NCBI GenBank assembly: GCA_963573315.1 | Contig: OY752153.1 | Span: forward strand, 496,001 to 560,000 | Reading direction: 5' to 3' | From: Entomortierella parvispora | Taxonomy: Eukaryota > Mortierellomycota > Mortierellomycetes > Mortierellales > Mortierellaceae | Length of the DNA stretch: 64,000 nt | Shown: positions 63,484 through 64,000 of the stretch, piece after piece | Position numbering within the stretch: position 1 is the stretch's first letter | Layout of the letters: every line of letters starts with the position of its first letter | The notes under the pieces: model-generated | The model's database searches: none | The model's input: only the letters and a program-made list of their open reading frames with translations | Told to the model about the DNA's origin: nothing | Program-made: the position numbers and the translations under genes

Positions 63484-63615
63484 CTGCTTGGATGGACCCG
63501 GTTGCCATGAACCAGAGGCAGCGACGACGACGAAGCAAAAGAGTTTTATGTGGCAAAGATCGGTTTATTGTTATTGGAACTGAGTTGGTACAGATGGTAT
63601 TGATGGGGTTAATGG
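63484..63615 (+). repeat. Diverged third repeat copy
   Basis: CCTGCTTGGATGGACCCGGTT, then CCAGAGGCAGCGACGACGACG, TGTGGCAAAGATCGGTTTATT and GAACTGAGTTGG...GGTATTGATGG. It parallels copy 1 including its downstream part, so the full repeat is about 130-150 bp. The family and mechanism are unknown. Confidence 0.7.
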
Positions 63616-63789
63616 CAGTGAAATAGTGGTGCTGATGTTATTAATAAGACATTTAGTTTTCCGATGTAAAAACTAGTTGTCGATAAGAAGATTCCACAAA
63701 GGACCTTTCTGAACTGACTTGACTCTCTTTTTATCATCGTATGAGATTGTGAAGCTGTAGTTTTTCTTGACAAAAGCTTCTTGTTCTTG

Positions 63790-64000
63790 TTATGTCGGCA
63801 GGTTCAGGAAAGTTTCAGCTTCCCGAGAACTTGATGGAATGAGGTAACGTATACCTGTCTCAGGATCGTTGAACCCTACCGATGGGGGTATCTTTTCAAC
63901 CCCCAATACATCTTTGATGAGATTGCTAGTATCCTCCATTGATCGTTTTTTTTCTGGCGCAGCTACACGAATGTGGTGCACTGACAGGATCGTACTCGTT
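63790..64000 (-). CDS. 3' end of an unknown gene (partial)
   Basis: The minus-strand frame is open from the right edge to a stop at 63790, about 70 codons: LSVHHIRVAAPEKKRSMEDT, then LIKDVLGVEKIPPSVGFNDP and IRYLIPSSSREAETFLNLPT. It is likely the C-terminus of a longer gene extending to the right. No family is recognisable. Confidence 0.4.
   Translation of the reverse strand, partial: TSTILSVHHIRVAAPEKKRSMEDTSNLIKDVLGVEKIPPSVGFNDPETGIRYLIPSSSREAETFLNLPT

Larger units (their letters stand above)
62517..63789. other. Intergenic region with clustered direct repeats
   Basis: 1.27 kb. A 135-codon minus-strand ORF (62941-62534) starts MNETTDKSKEPDPEREDIFE and is hydrophilic for 70 residues but shows no domain; it could be a small gene or leader. 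Three direct repeats occupy 63014-63560 (separate entries). There is also TTGATGG/TACTG-rich sequence between them. Confidence 0.5.

Overview
This window looks like nuclear DNA from an early-diverging filamentous fungus, most likely Mortierellomycotina (Mortierella and relatives). The genes have short introns (about 50-190 bp) with GT(A/G)AGT-like donors and CAG/TAG acceptors. Leaders are CT-rich, and upstream regions carry many homopolymer and TTG/CAA-type microsatellites. F-box proteins are expanded, there is a Crinkler-like fragment, and Fanzor-type sequence is present. The lineage is inferred from gene content and style, not proven. Exon structures were read by hand; every multi-exon model called intact has canonical splice sites and an exon total divisible by three.

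Layout. 1-441: 5' exon of a STELLO/DUF288-like protein (-). 442-1663: intergenic, with a MITE-like inverted repeat. 1664-2551: F-box/zinc protein (+). 2653-4856: mitochondrial tyrosyl-tRNA synthetase (-). 5832-8147: F-box/LRR protein (-). 9378-11585: NOG1 ribosome-biogenesis GTPase (-), head to head with the Hsp70-like SSZ1 (12065-14027, +). 14242-14721: Asn/Ala-rich protein (-). 16110-17772: NF-YA/HAP2 (+). 17989-18722: TMEM42-like protein (-). 18723-21410: gene-poor, with a Crinkler-like N-terminal fragment. 21411-23273: Nup54/57 (+). 23923-25834: unknown disordered protein (+). 26627-30458: rhodanese + dual-specificity MAPK phosphatase (-), with a paralogue at 48851-52901 (-). 33176-34590: frameshifted F-box pseudogene (-), divergent from an F-box/LRR gene (34794-35837, +).

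The most notable locus is 35984-43235. A decayed MULE-type transposase with a SWIM zinc finger (-) lies head to head with an apparently intact five-exon gene (+). That gene encodes about 1330 residues: a FEN1/XPG-like structure-specific nuclease fused in frame to a Fanzor (eukaryotic TnpB homologue) RuvC nuclease. The two share an intergenic region containing about 52-bp tandem repeats. The short 3' flank, where a guide RNA would be expected by analogy with other Fanzors, has possible stem-forming sequence and a weak candidate terminal inverted repeat.

The right third carries an EEP-family hydrolase, a tetraspanin, a single-LIM-domain protein, the second MAPK phosphatase, an Arb1-like Argonaute-chaperone subunit, an unknown Pro/Ser-rich protein, a tandem trio of F-box/zinc proteins related to the one at 1664, ATG101, a 78-bp repeat cluster, and a partial ORF at the edge. 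Apart from head-to-head pairs and local paralogues, neighbours do not form pathways. NOG1 and SSZ1 both serve ribosome production or function and may share a promoter.
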